From Lachnospiraceae bacterium (GTDB lineage Bacteria; Bacillota; Clostridia; Lachnospirales; Lachnospiraceae): 64,000 nucleotides of DNA. The notes under the pieces were generated by a model. It saw nothing but the letters and a program-made list of their open reading frames with translations. It did no database searches and had not been told where the DNA came from. A program made the translations under genes and the position numbers. The DNA is taken from positions 1-64,000 of the forward strand of contig JAFUKH010000001.1 in NCBI GenBank assembly GCA_017467845.1, in the 5' to 3' direction. Of this stretch, positions 34,725 to 44,165 are shown one piece after another (position 1 is the first letter of the stretch; each line of letters opens with the position of its first letter).

Positions 34725-35441
34725 TTATTCGGTGTTTTCTTCGGTATCTGCATTCATTCGGTAGCCTACTCCCAGTTCATTCAATATGTACTTGTATTCC
34801 CCCGGTTTTTCCCCGAATTTTTTGCGTATATTGGCCATGTTTACCTGAAGCTTTTTAATACTGCCACTGTCAGAATATCCCCACACCTTTTTAACAATTT
34901 CTGCGTAGGTTAATACCCTTCCTGCATGAATGGATAAAAGCTCCACAATATTGTATTCTGTCTGAGTCAGCTTTATTTCCTTTTTTTCTATGGTAATGAT
35001 TCGCGCATCATAATTAATAACCATATCCTGTAAGACAAACTTCTGACTGGCCGGACGCACACCACCTCCGAAACGATTGCTGCGAATTGCTGCACGTACC
35101 CTTGCCAAAAGTTCTTCTGTACCGAATGGCTTCGTTACATAATCATTGGCACCTAAATCAAGGGATAACACCTTGTCCTTCTCATTGCTTCGCGCTGAAA
35201 GAACAATGATAGGTACCTCTGATTCCTGACGAATCATCTTAATTAATTCCGTTCCGTCAATATCCGGAAGTCCTAAATCCAAAATAACCAAATCAGGGTT
35301 GTGAGATAAGAACATGGTTTTACCATTACTTCCACTATTCGCCAAAAGAACCTGATAATCATGGGTCTCAAGGACAGTTCGAAGGAAATTACAAATATTC
35401 TGTTCATCTTCAATTACCAGTACTTTGTGTAGATTACTCAC
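34725..35441 (-). CDS. KdpE-like OmpR-family response regulator
   Basis: 238 residues from a GTG start, with GGAGGAGGAAGAGT before it. Receiver domain: VLVIEDEQNI, phospho-acceptor Asp in LVILDLGLPDIDG, Thr/Ser switch in IIVLSARSNEKD, and Lys in YVTKPFG. The C-terminal winged helix (residues about 135-230) carries KLTQTEYNIVELLSIHAGRVLTYAEIVKKVWG and LQVNMANIRKKFGE. It most resembles KdpE, the regulator of potassium uptake. It overlaps the sensor kinase gene by 8 nt, so translation is coupled. kdpFABC or ktr genes are not in the window, so the regulon is unknown. Confidence 0.85.
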   Translation of the reverse strand: MSNLHKVLVIEDEQNICNFLRTVLETHDYQVLLANSGSNGKTMFLSHNPDLVILDLGLPDIDGTELIKMIRQESEVPIIVLSARSNEKDKVLSLDLGANDYVTKPFGTEELLARVRAAIRSNRFGGGVRPASQKFVLQDMVINYDARIITIEKKEIKLTQTEYNIVELLSIHAGRVLTYAEIVKKVWGYSDSGSIKKLQVNMANIRKKFGEKPGEYKYILNELGVGYRMNADTEENTE

Positions 35442-36501
35442 ACTCTTCCTCCTCCATGTCAAGAACAAAGCGGAATACGCATCCGCCTTCCTTCCGATTC
35501 TCCGCGCTAATCTTTCCGCCATGGGCACTGATTATAGAAGAACATACAGAAAGACCGATTCCCATACTTCTCTTTTGATTGTCCACCGGAGCCTCTTTCT
35601 CTTTCATTTCAAAATACCCGGTAAAAATATTACCAAGAAGTTCCTTCTCAATTCCACAACCATCGTCAATAATCTCAAAAATCGCCTGATTTCCTTTGGT
35701 AAATACCTTAAGCTCCAGTCTTGTCATTCCAACCGCATGCTGCACCGCATTTTCCAGAATATTAACAATTACCTGTTCAATCAGCACTGCATCCATAGGA
35801 ATACTGATAAATTCCTCCGGAATATCCACTTGAATCTTCTGTCCCGGATAACGCTTCTTAAAACGCATTAACACAATATCAACCAACTCCTCCAATACAG
35901 TAGGAGTTTTGACAATCTTCACACCGGTATTATCAATCCTTGTGACAGACAAAAGATTCTCTACCATTCCAATAAGCCACTGAGAATCCTCTTTAATTCC
36001 GCGAATCAGTTGCAAAAGCTGTTCCTTGGACAAATCCTCCATCTTCTCCTCTATAGCACAACTGCATCCATAGATTGTAGTCAACGGAGTCCTTAAATCA
36101 TGGGAAACTGCCCGAAGCAAATTAGCCCGCATCGTCTCCTTATAGGTTTCTGCCTTTATCTTCTCCTGATTCTTAACCTTCGTTGCCAGTGCACTTGACA
36201 AAATGGTAATACTCAGCATAATGATTGCAGAAATCAGATTCTCGGGAATACTGAAATTAAATTTTAAAAAGGGAAATGTAAATGCATAATTCAGTACCAG
36301 TACACTAAGAAGAGATGCAACAATTCCATACACGTATCCATCTGTATAAAGGGATATCAAAAACACAGCAAGTGCAAAAATCGCCGGAACCATAGTTACT
36401 GAATCAAGCCACTCTTCCACTCCTACGCTAATAATCACAAAAACACTCCAGACACATATAGAAAATGCACAATTCTTAATTATATGCCAATACTTTTTCA
36501 T
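35434..36501 (-). CDS. KdpD-like sensor histidine kinase lacking the KdpD N-terminal domains
   Basis: 355 residues, much shorter than full KdpD (about 900). The universal-stress and KdpD cytoplasmic sensing domains are missing. What remains is the four-helix DUF4118 membrane part (residues about 8-105), then HisKA with AVSHDLRTPLTTIYG (His about 136), and the ATPase domain with NILENAVQHA (N box), DDGCGIE (G1) and GIGLSVCSSIISAHGG (G2). It signals to the KdpE-like regulator. A TATAAT box lies about 25 nt upstream of the start but no good -35 was found. Confidence 0.85.
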   Translation of the reverse strand: MKKYWHIIKNCAFSICVWSVFVIISVGVEEWLDSVTMVPAIFALAVFLISLYTDGYVYGIVASLLSVLVLNYAFTFPFLKFNFSIPENLISAIIMLSITILSSALATKVKNQEKIKAETYKETMRANLLRAVSHDLRTPLTTIYGCSCAIEEKMEDLSKEQLLQLIRGIKEDSQWLIGMVENLLSVTRIDNTGVKIVKTPTVLEELVDIVLMRFKKRYPGQKIQVDIPEEFISIPMDAVLIEQVIVNILENAVQHAVGMTRLELKVFTKGNQAIFEIIDDGCGIEKELLGNIFTGYFEMKEKEAPVDNQKRSMGIGLSVCSSIISAHGGKISAENRKEGGCVFRFVLDMEEEECE

Positions 36502-36570
36502 ACATACCTCACCAATTTGATATTATAGCAACAACAGGGCTAAGAATCAGTTAAGATTACCTATGACATT

Positions 36571-39500
36571 TTAATTATTTTTTAGAATTGTTACGGTTTT
36601 GGCCTTTAGTTTTATAATATCTGCAATTTCGTAAGGCTTCTCATCAAAGCATGTTCCGTCAGATAAAAGCACATACCCTGTAGAAGGAAGTGACACTGTT
36701 ACTTCACTTTCAAGAGGATTATAATATATGAGCAGATTTCCTATCTCAAATCCCACAAGTGGCTCTGCCACATCCACAAAGCGCAGCAGCTCGGTCGCAT
36801 TTTCCATCTCTTCTCCCCAGAAAGGCATCTCTTTCCTAAGAGCAATCAATCCCTTATAATATTCCGTCAAATCCTGCATCTGTAGAGCTCTGTTATAATC
36901 CATCTGATTTAACCGAGGCGATAAATTATAGCTGTCCCCTGCCCCCTGCTTGGTTCTTCCGAATTCCTCACCCGCCTGTAAAAAAGGTTGTCCCATGCAG
37001 GTAAATACAATTCCGGCAATCATCTTATTCATCTGAATCAGCCTCTCATCCGGCTCTTCTCCAAAGTCAGGTGCCTGCTTGCAGGTAATCATCAGCTTAT
37101 CCCACAAGGTATAGTTATCGTGGGCTGATACATAACTGATAATTTGTCTGGGACTAACCGGATAAAATGGTGAGAGCTCTCCATAAGGGCCATCATCATT
37201 TTTCACATAATTAAGCCCAAACTCCTGAGCGGGAATTCCCTGCCATCCCCTGACCGCATGCTTAATGCTCGTCACCAGAAGTCTTCTCTGCTCTTCGTCA
37301 TCGGTATTCACATACCCCGGCTCCTTGCTTCTAAATACACTTCCCTTTATAGAATCTCTGGTATAGTCGCAGAACACGGAAATCCCTTCCGAAAGCATAT
37401 GCAGATTGTCTCTGACTGCCGGTACAGCTCCCGGACGGAAGCCAGAGTATCCGGCACTCCAAGGTTCTCCGTAAACCAACAAATCGTCTCCGCCGGGCAA
37501 CGAATCCACCAGGGCTCTGATGGCATTCATAGTCTCCACATCATGAAGTCCCATTAAGTCAAAACGCATACCATCCAGATGGTACTCCGTAAATAAATAT
37601 CTCACAGCATCCAACATATACTTGCGGTACATCTTTCTATCGGAAGCCGTATCATTACTGCAGGCAGATCCGTTGGTATATTTACCGCTCTCATCCATGC
37701 GATAATAATAACCCGGCACAGTTTTCTCGAAGTGAGAATCCAGATGATAAGTGTGATTAAACACCACATCCATGACTACGCCGATTCCCTCTTCATGAAG
37801 CGCCTGAATCATACGCTTTGCTTCCTGTATCCTAACCTGGCCAAAGTATGGATTCGTGGAATAGGAGCCCTCCGGAATCAGATAATTCACCGGGTCATAT
37901 CCCCAGTTGAACTGACTGTCATCTCCCGCTTCATCCACAGAACCATAATCATAGAACGGAAGCAGATGAACGTAAGAAATACCAAGCTCTTTTAGTCGTT
38001 TTACACAAAATGCATCCTTTTGGGTAAATGCCAGATACTTGCCGCGAAACTCTTCCTTCACACCACTTTCCGGCTGATATGAAAAATCTTTGATATGGAG
38101 CTCGTATATGGTTCCTGCCTTTTTTCTTTTTCCTACCGGTGCATCCTTCTCCCAGCCTTCCGGATTGGTACGCTCCAAATCCACCACCATACTACGCATT
38201 CCATTAACACCACATGCCTTGGCATAAATATCTCCGGTCTCTTTGGTTTCTCCCTCTGCCGTCACCAAGTAGGTATAATACATTCCGCACAGGTTCTCCA
38301 AAGATGAATAAGACCATACTCCCCGATCCTCTTTTCTCATTGCCATGCAGCCCACAAAATCTCCGGCGCTTTCTCCACCGCTACGGTAAAAATTAACGCT
38401 CACACTGCTTGCCGTAGGTGCCCATACCTTAAAGGTAGTTGTTCCCTTTGTTCGGTCATAAACAGCCCCCAGATCATCTCCTTCATAGGTAAAATTCTCT
38501 TCAAAATCTACGGATTCAAACAGCTCCTTTTTTTCTTTCCCTGTCATACGATTTCCCTTCACAAACGTTCTCTCCAGCTCCTCAAGAGCGGCATACACGC
38601 GTAAGATTTCTCCATCACTCCAAGCCTGTGCAAAGCAGCCCTTGGATACATTGGGCTTCACGCCATCATATACCTCAGCAATATGCCCCAGACACCCTTC
38701 TGACAAACAACTAATCATAGATTCCAATTGTCTGCGCACAGTAGAGACGGCCTTTTCCTTATCCTCTGCAACCTTTAAGTAGCCGAGGTAATATTGTCCC
38801 AGCGGAAAGGGCCACACAGTTCCTTGATGATAAGCCATATCCCTCTTTTCCTGAGGACCTTCATAAAAAGGATGATAATCCTCATCATCATGGGATAAAG
38901 AACGAAGTCCATAGGGCGTATAAAGCTTCTCATATACCAGTTTAAGCACACTCTTTGCCTGCACCTTATCAAGCATACTGTAAGGCAGAGAGACTGCCCA
39001 GATTTGATTGGGACGAATCTGTACATCCGGCATATTCATTCTTTTAAGACTCTCCTCGGTACAGTCCCTCCCCTCAAACCTACGGTACTTTACCAGCTCA
39101 CGAATATTATCCTCGCCCACACTAATCACATCTCTAAGATACCCTTTATCTGACATCCAAAATGCTTCCAGAAAGCTTTCCTTTACCTTGTCAGCAAGCT
39201 GGGCATACTTAGGCAGTAATCCACATACTTTATTTCTAAGCTCATCTGTTACCTTCAGTGCATTGTACCAATAAGCATTGATTTCCACAGGCTTTCCATG
39301 CCTTGGCGTAGGTAATATGTCACCCATACGCACATCCATCCAAGTCACCTGCTCCAGATCCGCCCCTGCCATAATCAGCCCATCTTCATCCATACGGATA
39401 TGATAATCCGTTCCCTTTTGATACCAGCTGATAATGTCTTCCATTACCGGTAACGCTTCCTTCACAAAACAGGAATCTCCCGTTGCCTTAAAATATTCAT

Positions 39501-40599
39501 ACACCGCCTGGACAAATAAAAGAGCTGCATCCACTGTATTATATAATGCCTGCTCCTCCCCTTCCGGAAAAAGGTTCGGCATCAGTCCTTTATGACAATA
39601 CTTCATAAAGGTACGAAGAATAGATTTCGCCTCCTCATATCTCCCGGTAGCAATGCAGCATCCCGGCAATGCAATCATAGTATCCCTTCCCCAATCGGAA
39701 AAGAAAGGGAAGCCTGCCAGAATCGTTTTGCCACCGGTAGAGGACTTTGCAGCCACAAAGCTGTACGCCCCCTTTACCAGCTCCCTTGCCAGTTCATCTA
39801 TGAGACCACTTTTATTCACCAGCTCTTCGCCATGCTTTAGTGCCTCCGGAATCATTCTCTCCAAAGTCCGTGTTCCCTCTTCCATGGAGAAAATAATTGT
39901 AAACTCCTGTTCCTTCTCCGTGATTTCAAAGGAAATCTGATGATTGTATGCACTTCGTCCTATATAATCCCTACCGTCTCTGGCATCCTTTTCATAATAA
40001 AGATTATCCTCATAGGTCAGAGGGATTTCCTTCATACTACCATTTGTCTGGATAAAAAGCTCCATCCCTTCACTCTGTACGGATTTTCCGGTAAAACAAA
40101 ACTTCTGCTCTTTCCTGAGAAGCTGTCCCTTCGGTACAAACTGAAAAAGCGGAGTCACCTGAAGTGTAACCGTTTCCTCACATTCCTTATATACCTGATA
40201 ACGGATACCCACTGTATTTTCTCCCTGAGGCATTACAATAGTCTTGCGAAGCTCGATTCCCTTCGCCTGATAAGTCCATATGGGCAAAGTATCATAAAGA
40301 AATTCATTCAAGAATAGGTAGCCCTTACGACTACCTATTTCTCCATCCTTCCATATCTGCTGACTATAAAGGGATATATCCCCACTCTCCATGCAGAGCT
40401 TTTCCTTTATATTGGTCAAAATATGATATCTTTTATTGGGTGAAACAAGGGCTGCCATAAGAAGTGCCTGATCATTCCGGTCATTAGAGCCTACCATGGA
40501 CAAACTGGTATATCCCCCCAATCCATTGGTGAGCAAAAAGCATCTCTCCTGCCCTCTGGAAATATCCTTCCAGTCACTTTTTCCAAAACAAAATCGCAT
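36571..40599 (-). CDS. Fused debranching enzyme: GH133-type amylo-1,6-glucosidase plus type I pullulanase
   Basis: 1342 residues. The N-terminal half (about 1-680) is a glycogen-debranching (GDE/GH133-like) enzyme: LTNGLGGYTS, FPFFSDWGRDTMIALPG, NTVDAALLFVQAVYEY, RPNQIWAVSLP and AYHQGTVWPFPLGQY. The second half (about 700-1342) is a type I pullulanase: a CBM48-like module (TTFKVWAPTASSVSVNFY), the diagnostic FNWGYDPVNY, then the GH13 catalytic set: VMDVVFNHTY, GMRFDLMGL (nucleophile Asp), VYGEPWSAG (acid Glu) and SAHDNYTLWD. No signal peptide, so it acts in the cytoplasm on imported branched maltodextrins or glycogen. Ribosome site TAGGAGGAATTAGGG. It is last in the starch operon. Confidence 0.9.
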   Translation of the reverse strand: MRFCFGKSDWKDISRGQERCFLLTNGLGGYTSLSMVGSNDRNDQALLMAALVSPNKRYHILTNIKEKLCMESGDISLYSQQIWKDGEIGSRKGYLFLNEFLYDTLPIWTYQAKGIELRKTIVMPQGENTVGIRYQVYKECEETVTLQVTPLFQFVPKGQLLRKEQKFCFTGKSVQSEGMELFIQTNGSMKEIPLTYEDNLYYEKDARDGRDYIGRSAYNHQISFEITEKEQEFTIIFSMEEGTRTLERMIPEALKHGEELVNKSGLIDELARELVKGAYSFVAAKSSTGGKTILAGFPFFSDWGRDTMIALPGCCIATGRYEEAKSILRTFMKYCHKGLMPNLFPEGEEQALYNTVDAALLFVQAVYEYFKATGDSCFVKEALPVMEDIISWYQKGTDYHIRMDEDGLIMAGADLEQVTWMDVRMGDILPTPRHGKPVEINAYWYNALKVTDELRNKVCGLLPKYAQLADKVKESFLEAFWMSDKGYLRDVISVGEDNIRELVKYRRFEGRDCTEESLKRMNMPDVQIRPNQIWAVSLPYSMLDKVQAKSVLKLVYEKLYTPYGLRSLSHDDEDYHPFYEGPQEKRDMAYHQGTVWPFPLGQYYLGYLKVAEDKEKAVSTVRRQLESMISCLSEGCLGHIAEVYDGVKPNVSKGCFAQAWSDGEILRVYAALEELERTFVKGNRMTGKEKKELFESVDFEENFTYEGDDLGAVYDRTKGTTTFKVWAPTASSVSVNFYRSGGESAGDFVGCMAMRKEDRGVWSYSSLENLCGMYYTYLVTAEGETKETGDIYAKACGVNGMRSMVVDLERTNPEGWEKDAPVGKRKKAGTIYELHIKDFSYQPESGVKEEFRGKYLAFTQKDAFCVKRLKELGISYVHLLPFYDYGSVDEAGDDSQFNWGYDPVNYLIPEGSYSTNPYFGQVRIQEAKRMIQALHEEGIGVVMDVVFNHTYHLDSHFEKTVPGYYYRMDESGKYTNGSACSNDTASDRKMYRKYMLDAVRYLFTEYHLDGMRFDLMGLHDVETMNAIRALVDSLPGGDDLLVYGEPWSAGYSGFRPGAVPAVRDNLHMLSEGISVFCDYTRDSIKGSVFRSKEPGYVNTDDEEQRRLLVTSIKHAVRGWQGIPAQEFGLNYVKNDDGPYGELSPFYPVSPRQIISYVSAHDNYTLWDKLMITCKQAPDFGEEPDERLIQMNKMIAGIVFTCMGQPFLQAGEEFGRTKQGAGDSYNLSPRLNQMDYNRALQMQDLTEYYKGLIALRKEMPFWGEEMENATELLRFVDVAEPLVGFEIGNLLIYYNPLESEVTVSLPSTGYVLLSDGTCFDEKPYEIADIIKLKAKTVTILKNN

Positions 40600-40636
40600 C
40601 CCTAATTCCTCCTAAATATTATGAAAGCTAAATAAA

Positions 40637-40690
40637 ATATCCCCAAAGGGACTCCCAAGCAGTGACTAGTAGTCCTTATCGGGGATATTA
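40637..40690 (-). terminator. Strong hairpin between the amylase and the debranching-enzyme gene
   Basis: Minus strand AATATCCCC pairs with GGGGATATT and AAGGACT with AGTCCCTT inside it, followed by TTATTT. It could end the transport-amylase transcript or reduce read-through into the debranching gene, which starts about 40 nt later. Confidence 0.65.
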
Positions 40691-40700
40691 CCTCAGCTTC

Positions 40701-42272
40701 TTATTTTATGATGCACACGCCGAACGGTGGCAGTGTCAAGGTATCTTCCTCCATGGAGATAGTACCCTCCTGAGTACTTGGTGTGGTCACAAGACTGCTC
40801 TTTACCTTGCAGCCTTCCAGCTCAGTTCCGGAAAGAGAAATATTCTTTTCTGCTTCCGAGTTATTTAAAACCACATAAGTTACTTCCTCGCCATAGGTCT
40901 TAGCAATCACGATGATGTCTCCGTCTTCCAAGGTCACCCCTCTCTGGCTTCCTCTTGCAATCTCCGGATATTTATTTCTAATCGCTATGGCATTTTTATA
41001 ATAATTGTAGATGGAATCCACATCCTCCATCTGAATGTCCAAAGTATCGTATTTCTGCTTTACATCACCCATATTTGGCGGTGGATTGGTCATGCCTTCG
41101 CTGCCATCTGCAGACCAGCGCATGGGAGCACGCTTATTCTCATCCGCTCCGGAGCCCTTCATACCAATTTCTTCGCCGTAATATACAAAGGAGCTGCCAC
41201 TCATAAGTAAATTCAATGCACCACCGAACTTGATTTTCTCCTGAGTCGGTGCAAGGAATCCGGCAATACGCCCGGTGTCATGATTGCTTAAAAATGGAGC
41301 ATCTATCATATTGGGATTAGTTTCCTTAAACTGACTTTCCACCGTTTCCAGCGCAGTAGCAAAGCTTGCTCCGGACTTGCCATCCCCGGCCTTCTTTACC
41401 ACACTTACCAGCTTACCGTCATTATTTCCGAAAGGATAATTGAAAATACTATCAATGCCACTCTCATAGAACGCAGTAATAGTTTCTAAGGTATCCCACA
41501 CTTCTGCTACCAGATAAGCATCCGGATAACCTGTCTTTACATAATCCACATACCAGGACAGAATCTCTACATTCTTGCTGGTACTTCCTGTCACATATTC
41601 CTTAGCTGCATCCAGGCGGAAGCCATCCACGCCCATAGAAAGCCAGAAATCCGCAATATCCTCCAGCTCCTTACGCACCTCCGGGTTATATAAATCAAGA
41701 TCCGGCATACCATACCAGAATACACTTTCATAATACCAATCGCTGCCGTCCACTACGGAATAACCGGAGCCGCCCTCTCTATTAAAGTTATAATACTCCA
41801 CATAAGGACATACTGCTGCATCCGGCTGCTCTCCCTGATCCAAGGTTTTTAAATAATTACAAGCCTCTTTAAACCATGGATGCTCTGAAGAAGTATGGTT
41901 GAATACCATATCAATAATGACATTGATTCCTCTCTTATGAGCCTCCTCCAGAAGCACCTTAAAATCATCCAGAGTACCATATTCACTGTCAATGGAATAA
42001 TAATCTGTCACATCATACTTATGATAGGTCATGGATGGCATTATGGGCATCAGCCAGATTCCGTTAAAACCAAGCTCCTGAATATAATCCAACTTCTGAG
42101 TAAGTCCCGGAATATCACCAATCCCATCTCCGTCACTATCATAGTAAGAACGTACAAACACCTCATAATAGGTGCGATAATTATCATCCGGTACCTCCAC
42201 CTTTTCACCTCCGCAAGCAGTCATGGAAAACACCATGCACACTGCCAATATCAAACAAAATAACCTTTTCAT
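40701..42272 (-). CDS. Lipoprotein alpha-amylase (GH13)
   Basis: 523 residues with a lipoprotein signal (LILAVCMVFSMTACGG), so it is tethered outside the membrane and can cut starch or long maltodextrins at the surface. GH13 regions: VIIDMVFNHT (region I), GFRLDAAKEYV (region II, nucleophile Asp), YLVAEVWD (region III, acid Glu) and FLSNHDTGR (region IV). A C-terminal beta domain ends the protein. The start follows the previous lipoprotein gene by 2 nt with GAGGAGGAC within its last codons, so the two are co-translated. Confidence 0.92.
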   Translation of the reverse strand: MKRLFCLILAVCMVFSMTACGGEKVEVPDDNYRTYYEVFVRSYYDSDGDGIGDIPGLTQKLDYIQELGFNGIWLMPIMPSMTYHKYDVTDYYSIDSEYGTLDDFKVLLEEAHKRGINVIIDMVFNHTSSEHPWFKEACNYLKTLDQGEQPDAAVCPYVEYYNFNREGGSGYSVVDGSDWYYESVFWYGMPDLDLYNPEVRKELEDIADFWLSMGVDGFRLDAAKEYVTGSTSKNVEILSWYVDYVKTGYPDAYLVAEVWDTLETITAFYESGIDSIFNYPFGNNDGKLVSVVKKAGDGKSGASFATALETVESQFKETNPNMIDAPFLSNHDTGRIAGFLAPTQEKIKFGGALNLLMSGSSFVYYGEEIGMKGSGADENKRAPMRWSADGSEGMTNPPPNMGDVKQKYDTLDIQMEDVDSIYNYYKNAIAIRNKYPEIARGSQRGVTLEDGDIIVIAKTYGEEVTYVVLNNSEAEKNISLSGTELEGCKVKSSLVTTPSTQEGTISMEEDTLTLPPFGVCIIK

Positions 42273-42274
42273 CC

Positions 42275-43957
42275 TTAGTCCTCCTCCAGTTCAACTGTCA
42301 CTTCTTCTACAATCTGCTCACCGCCCATACTAAGCCACTGTTCTACAAATGTATCAAAATAGGATATATCTTCCTCGCCACATACAATCTTTAAATATGC
42401 CTGATTTTCCAGCTCCTGTAGCTTCCACCATACATTTCGCATAGTCTCCGTTTCCCCAAAATACAAGCTCTCCACTTCTATAATATTTTTGCCATTCAAA
42501 AGGGAACACGCCTCTATACGGGATTCATAGGCTGCCCATTCCTGTGCAGTGGCCTCCTGTCCCTTTTCCAGATAAGCCTTGCATGCAGTGTAATAGGACC
42601 GCTCCAAAAGCGGCATCTCCTCGTAAGTAGTCTTCCCGCCAAAGGCATTCATCAGTGAAAGATAGCAGCGTCTCAATCCTGAATTGTAATCTACATTAAT
42701 TGCAACCGGTCTGGCCGTAGGATCTACATTCTGGGTAAAGTATGCAGAAAGCTCTTCATTGTCCACATCCTCGTATCTGGAATAATCAAAAATAACACTA
42801 ATCATCTTAGGTACGATTTCCGGATACTCAAAGCCCTTACGAACCACCACGTATTTATACGCCGGATTCTGACTGTGATAATAGGTTGCCCCATTTTCCG
42901 CCGTAGCAATCAGATAAGGCTGCCAATCTGCCTCGGGGTCTGCACTCACCGCATCCACAAGCGGATTGTTTGGTGCCCACCAAGGACCAAAGAAGGAGCC
43001 GCATTTACCGCTTACAATCATATCTACAATATTGGTATCCGTTCGTAGAAGAAAATTCTGATCAATAATTCCTTCTTCATAAAGCTGATGAATGTAAGCC
43101 AGTGCCTCCTTAGCCTGAGGCTGCACAGAACCATAGCTAACCTTTTCATCCTCATCATAGACCCACTGCTTTGGAAATGCCCCAAAGCCTGCAAATAAAA
43201 TATCCAACTGATATTCCAAACTGATACCGTTTTCCCCACACAGGTCTGTATTGCACATAATACCAACCGTTTCTCCCGGCTCATTTCCCCCCGGATTCTC
43301 CCTGATAAATGCTCTTACTACCTCAACCAAATCTTCTATAGTCTTTGGCGCAGAAAGCCCCAGCCGGTCCATCCAATCCTGCCTGAGCCATATCAGATTG
43401 GGACCATCGGAGATACTTGTCTCCGGCATGGCCATCAGTTTTCCATCAAAGGTTACCGGCTCAAAAATTCTCTTTCCATAGCTGGCGTAAATATCTTTAA
43501 TCACCTGACTGGCACAGTTTTCATAAACTAAAGTCAAATCCTCTATCATGTCCATTTCGTAAAGCCTTGCCACAGTCTCAGCATCCTTTACCACCATAAT
43601 ATCCGGAATCTCCCCTGATGCTATGGCCATGTCCACCGTAATATAATATTGGTCATCCTTTTCTTCAAATACATCCACATTCTGAATATTTAGGAGTTCC
43701 TTCAGATATCTGGTATACGCATTATTCTCGTAGGTATCTCCTTCCGGCATATTGGAATTGTTTGCCGCACTCATCTTGGCCAGCGTATATGTCACCAGCT
43801 CCGGATATTTTCCATAAGGGGTGGTCTTGGCCTCTTCCATAGCCGCCTCGTACTCCGCAGCACTAAGTCCAGGTTCCTTTTCAGAATCTGCCACGCTACC
43901 GCAGCCACCAAGCAATAATAATCCACACAAAACAACAGAAAGTATTTTCTTCTTCAT
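42275..43957 (-). CDS. LplA-like extracellular substrate-binding lipoprotein
   Basis: 560 residues, larger than classical MalE (about 400) and of the LplA/type-2 solute-binding class used for complex oligosaccharides. Signal peptide with lipobox LLGGCG. Features: YITVDMAIASGEIPDIMVV, LIWLRQDWMDRLGL, LAYIHQLYEEGIIDQNF and WWAPNNPLV. It lies in the maltodextrin operon without a permease pair of its own, so it may share the neighbouring permeases or act as a starch-capture protein on the cell surface. The leader upstream is long and folded (43992-44104). Confidence 0.85.
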   Translation of the reverse strand: MKKKILSVVLCGLLLLGGCGSVADSEKEPGLSAAEYEAAMEEAKTTPYGKYPELVTYTLAKMSAANNSNMPEGDTYENNAYTRYLKELLNIQNVDVFEEKDDQYYITVDMAIASGEIPDIMVVKDAETVARLYEMDMIEDLTLVYENCASQVIKDIYASYGKRIFEPVTFDGKLMAMPETSISDGPNLIWLRQDWMDRLGLSAPKTIEDLVEVVRAFIRENPGGNEPGETVGIMCNTDLCGENGISLEYQLDILFAGFGAFPKQWVYDEDEKVSYGSVQPQAKEALAYIHQLYEEGIIDQNFLLRTDTNIVDMIVSGKCGSFFGPWWAPNNPLVDAVSADPEADWQPYLIATAENGATYYHSQNPAYKYVVVRKGFEYPEIVPKMISVIFDYSRYEDVDNEELSAYFTQNVDPTARPVAINVDYNSGLRRCYLSLMNAFGGKTTYEEMPLLERSYYTACKAYLEKGQEATAQEWAAYESRIEACSLLNGKNIIEVESLYFGETETMRNVWWKLQELENQAYLKIVCGEEDISYFDTFVEQWLSMGGEQIVEEVTVELEED

Positions 43958-43991
43958 ATTTCTTCCTTTCCATCCTTTTCTAGAGACTATT

Positions 43992-44104
43992 TGCAGTATC
44001 AGCAGAAAAACAAGCGCTCACTTGTGAGCATTTGTTTTTACCTGATATTGCAGCGACAGAATCACTACGTGCGAAGCACGTCAACTGTGAAACAGTTGGA
44101 TTCT
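43992..44104 (-). promoter_or_regulatory. Structured leader of the second binding-protein gene
   Basis: Two folded units. (1) 44058-44104: AGAATC/GATTCT encloses two perfect hairpins, ACGTGC-gaa-GCACGT (44067-44081) and CAACTG-tgaaa-CAGTTG (44082-44098), a compact three-way junction. (2) 43992-44052: TGCAGTATCAG pairs with CTGATATTGCA, enclosing AAAAACAAGCGCTCAC/GTGAGCATTTGTTTTT. Minus-strand TATAAT (44111-44116) lies about 7 nt upstream of unit 1, so the RNA may begin right at the junction; the -35 box is poor. Confidence 0.65.
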
Positions 44105-44120
44105 GGAGCCATTATACCAC

Positions 44121-44152
44121 AAATTCGGGTTGAGGCATATATGCCCCAACCC
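44121..44152 (-). terminator. Terminator-like hairpin after the second permease gene
   Basis: Minus strand GGGTTG-GGGCAT pairs with ATGCC-TCAACCC and is followed by a weak T-tract (GAATTTGTGG). It probably lowers read-through from the permease genes into the second binding-protein gene. Confidence 0.5.
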
Positions 44153-44165
44153 TGAAAATGAAAAT

